Assembly (NCBI GenBank): GCA_025765595.1
Contig: JAIVFH010000175.1
Location: 1 to 56,054 of the forward strand
DNA: 56,054 nt
Direction: 5' to 3'
Origin: Obelidium mucronatum
Taxonomy: Eukaryota > Chytridiomycota > Chytridiomycetes > Chytridiales > Chytriomycetaceae
Shown here: positions 54,471-56,054 of the stretch, piece after piece
How positions within the stretch are numbered: the stretch's first letter is position 1
How the letters are laid out: each line of letters starts with the position of its first letter
Program-made: the position numbers and the translations under genes
Notes under the pieces: generated by a model
The model's database searches: none
The model's input: the letters and a program-made list of their open reading frames with translations, nothing else
What the model was told of the DNA's origin: nothing

Positions 54471-55102
54471 CTACAACTCAGATCCCTTCTCATTTCTCTC
54501 CACGGATCCTTCAGTTTCTTTGCGGCTTTCTTTCGTGGCTCCCAGAAACGCGAGCAACTCGATGTTATAAACAAGATCGGTATTTGGCGGAACTAGTCCA
54601 TTCCATCCTTTTTCTCCAAAACCTGCATATAGTATGTAATCATTAGAAAAGCAAAGGTTTTGCATACTGGTTGAAAATAAAACACAAACCGAGTTGACTT
54701 GGAATCGAAACCCTCCGTGTCTCCCCAACACACATATCAGCAACGCCTTTTTCTAGCCCAGCTATGGTTTCTTGCTTCCCCAATGTGAATTGAAAGGGAC
54801 GGTCATGTGGTGCTCTTGTGCTGTCAAACACAGCTCCGCCAGAAAGTAAAGCAGCGTCATAGTGGATCGATATTTTATCTCCTTTCTTTGTCTTTCGAGT
54901 ACATTCGGAGGGTGGAATTTGCTTGATTGTTTCTACGTTTTTGTTGTGTGTCAGATCATAAGTAGATGACACGGCGAACCATACCATAGTGGAAACTTTC
55001 GATCGGAAGAACTTTGTATACTAAATCATCGTCAGACGTTGTGGCAGTTGCGTACTGAGCAATGTATCCCAGAACAGTAGCAAGAGCCAACTTCTTCAAC
55101 AT
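54471..55102 (-). CDS. FKBP-type prolyl isomerase 4, secreted (tail GSEL)
   Basis: Exons 55102-54985, 54932-54690 and 54622-54471 give 170 aa. Signal peptide MLKKLALATVLGYIAQYATA. FKBP domain KISIHYDAALLSGGAVFDST, FQFTLGKQETIAGLEKGVAD, MCVGETRRVSIPSQLGFGEK. Several active-site positions differ from FKBP 3 (the WDQG loop is LEKG). The Glu/Lys-rich tail ends KGSEL, at best a weak retention signal. It lacks the two internal introns of FKBP 2 and 3. Confidence 0.83.
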
Positions 55103-55190
55103 TTAAAACCCATAATAACGAACAATCATTTTCACATCAATGTAATTGTGCGTATTTCTTTTAATTTCCCCACTAAACGAAAAAGATTGT

Positions 55191-55671
55191 TCAAAGATCA
55201 GTTCTTTGGTTCAGAATGTCCAACAACTCCACGTCGAAAACAAGTGTGGCACCACCTTGAAGCATCAAAGGTTATTCAAACTAGAGAAAAAGGAATGATG
55301 ATACCTGGAATAACTCCTCCAGCTCCACGGTCGCCGTATCCAAGAGATGGTGGGATCGTGAGGGTTCTCTTTTCCCCAATGCACATATCCTTAAGTCCTT
55401 GGTCCCAGCCCTTGATAACCTGACCACCACCGAGAGTGAATTGAAACGGACGTCTGCCAACCGACGAGTCAAACTGCTTTCCAGTTCCGAAGATAGTCCC
55501 AGTGTAGTGCATGCTGAGCTTATCGCCATCAGCGGACTTTCTTGTGCAATCTTCAGCAGCAACTTCCTTGGTCACATCAACAACCAACTCAGTTGGAGGA
55601 GCCTTTGTGTCGGCTGCAAAGGACAAGGCAGCAGTCGCAACGAGAGAGAGGAGAACGGAAAAAACACGCAT
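55191..55671 (-). CDS. FKBP-type prolyl isomerase 5, secreted (tail RTDL)
   Basis: Exons 55671-55305 and 55255-55191 give 143 aa. Signal peptide [20 protein letters not shown]. Canonical FKBP motifs are [60 protein letters not shown] and [11 protein letters not shown]. It ends QRTDL instead of KDEL. All catalytic loop residues look intact, so activity is likely; retention is doubtful. Confidence 0.9.
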
Positions 55672-55706
55672 TGATTTTGCAAGTAATTATTTTACACGTA
55701 TTATAT

Positions 55707-56054
55707 TTAGAGATCCCTTGCTTCTTTCGGCACAATATTCATAACTTCAGTCTCAAACACGAGTGTTTCGTTTGGTGGAATCACGCCCTTTCCCTTGTCG
55801 CCGTATGCCAGGGAGGGAGGAATAATCAGTCGCCTCTTCTCCCCAACACACGCACCCTCGAGCCCTTCATCCCAGCCTTTGATCACCAGACCAAGTCCCA
55901 TTGTAAACGTACGGTCTGAAGCGGTTTTTGTAGCTCGTGTCAAACTCCTCTCCGGAGGACAGAAACCCTCGGTAGTGAATCGCCAGTTGATCACCTTCCT
56001 TTGCATGCACAGTGCAGTCGTCTGGAGCAGCGATGATCGTGTCGACAACGACTT
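55707..56054 (-). CDS. FKBP-type prolyl isomerase 6, partial, with a frame break
   Basis: Runs off the window at its 5' end. Reading from 56054: [37 protein letters not shown], then a one-base frame change at an A5 run (about 55926-55930), then [40 protein letters not shown] and [11 protein letters not shown]. It ends KEARDL, again KDEL-like but short. No GT..AG pair explains the shift; one A fewer restores the frame, so a sequencing error or a recent mutation are both possible. Confidence 0.75.
   Translation of the reverse strand, partial: KSLSTRSSLLQTTALCMQRKVINWRFTTEGFCPPERSLTRATKTASDRTFTMGLGLVIKGWDEGLEGACVGEKRRLIIPPSLAYGDKGKGVIPPNETLVFETEVMNIVPKEARDL

Overview
The window is eukaryotic nuclear DNA and looks like an early-diverging (chytrid-type) fungus. 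Genes are tightly packed on both strands and cut by many short GT..AG introns (mostly 45-110 nt, often poly-T rich). Spacers between genes are sometimes under 50 bp. The proteins are fungal or opisthokont in character: a double DUF7726 protein, a farnesyltransferase beta subunit, a GCKIII kinase, a Sel1-repeat kinase and a GPI-type aspartyl protease. The lineage is an inference; no rRNA or organelle marker is present.

Layout. 1-9.5 kb: tRNA-Ile(AAU), an HSL-type alpha/beta hydrolase (copy A) divergent from the SNARE BET1, a taxilin, a universal stress protein and several unrecognised small genes. 7.9-20 kb: an accessory block with two copies and one decayed relic of a TAF1-type zinc-knuckle family, a cysteine-rich membrane protein, a DUF7726 protein, hydrolase copy B, an 11-exon farnesyltransferase beta gene, a broken PD-(D/E)XK-like nuclease gene and PNKP. 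20-28.7 kb: a small secreted repeat protein, a GCKIII kinase whose kinase domain is interrupted by a 669-bp insertion with an 8-bp target duplication, NOB1, and a kinase fused to 13 Sel1 repeats. 29-43 kb: housekeeping genes for gene expression and replication (RRN7/TAF1B, DONSON, CPSF1, LSM6) and a UBXN7-type Cdc48 adaptor. 43-49.5 kb: two ornithine carbamoyltransferases, one with a possible mitochondrial leader and one without, then threonine synthase on a divergent 80-bp promoter, and a mitochondrial citrate carrier. 49.7-56 kb: an aspartyl protease, tRNA 2'-phosphotransferase TPT1, and a head-to-tail array of six secreted FKBP-type prolyl isomerases that runs off the window end.

How the genes fit together. 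Several genes serve RNA maturation (NOB1, CPSF1, LSM6, TPT1) or Pol I transcription (RRN7). BET1, taxilin and the KDEL/RDEL-tailed FKBPs serve the secretory pathway. The OTC pair, threonine synthase and citrate carrier are amino-acid and mitochondrial metabolism. Exon structures were rebuilt by hand from reading frame, splice sites and conserved protein motifs, so splice sites are predictions.

The most notable observations are the TE-like insertion in the kinase, the FKBP array with drifting ER-retention tails, a recurrent switch of the coding strand from C/A-rich to G/T-rich inside long exons, the zinc-knuckle family with its relic, and the higher-order Sel1 repeats.
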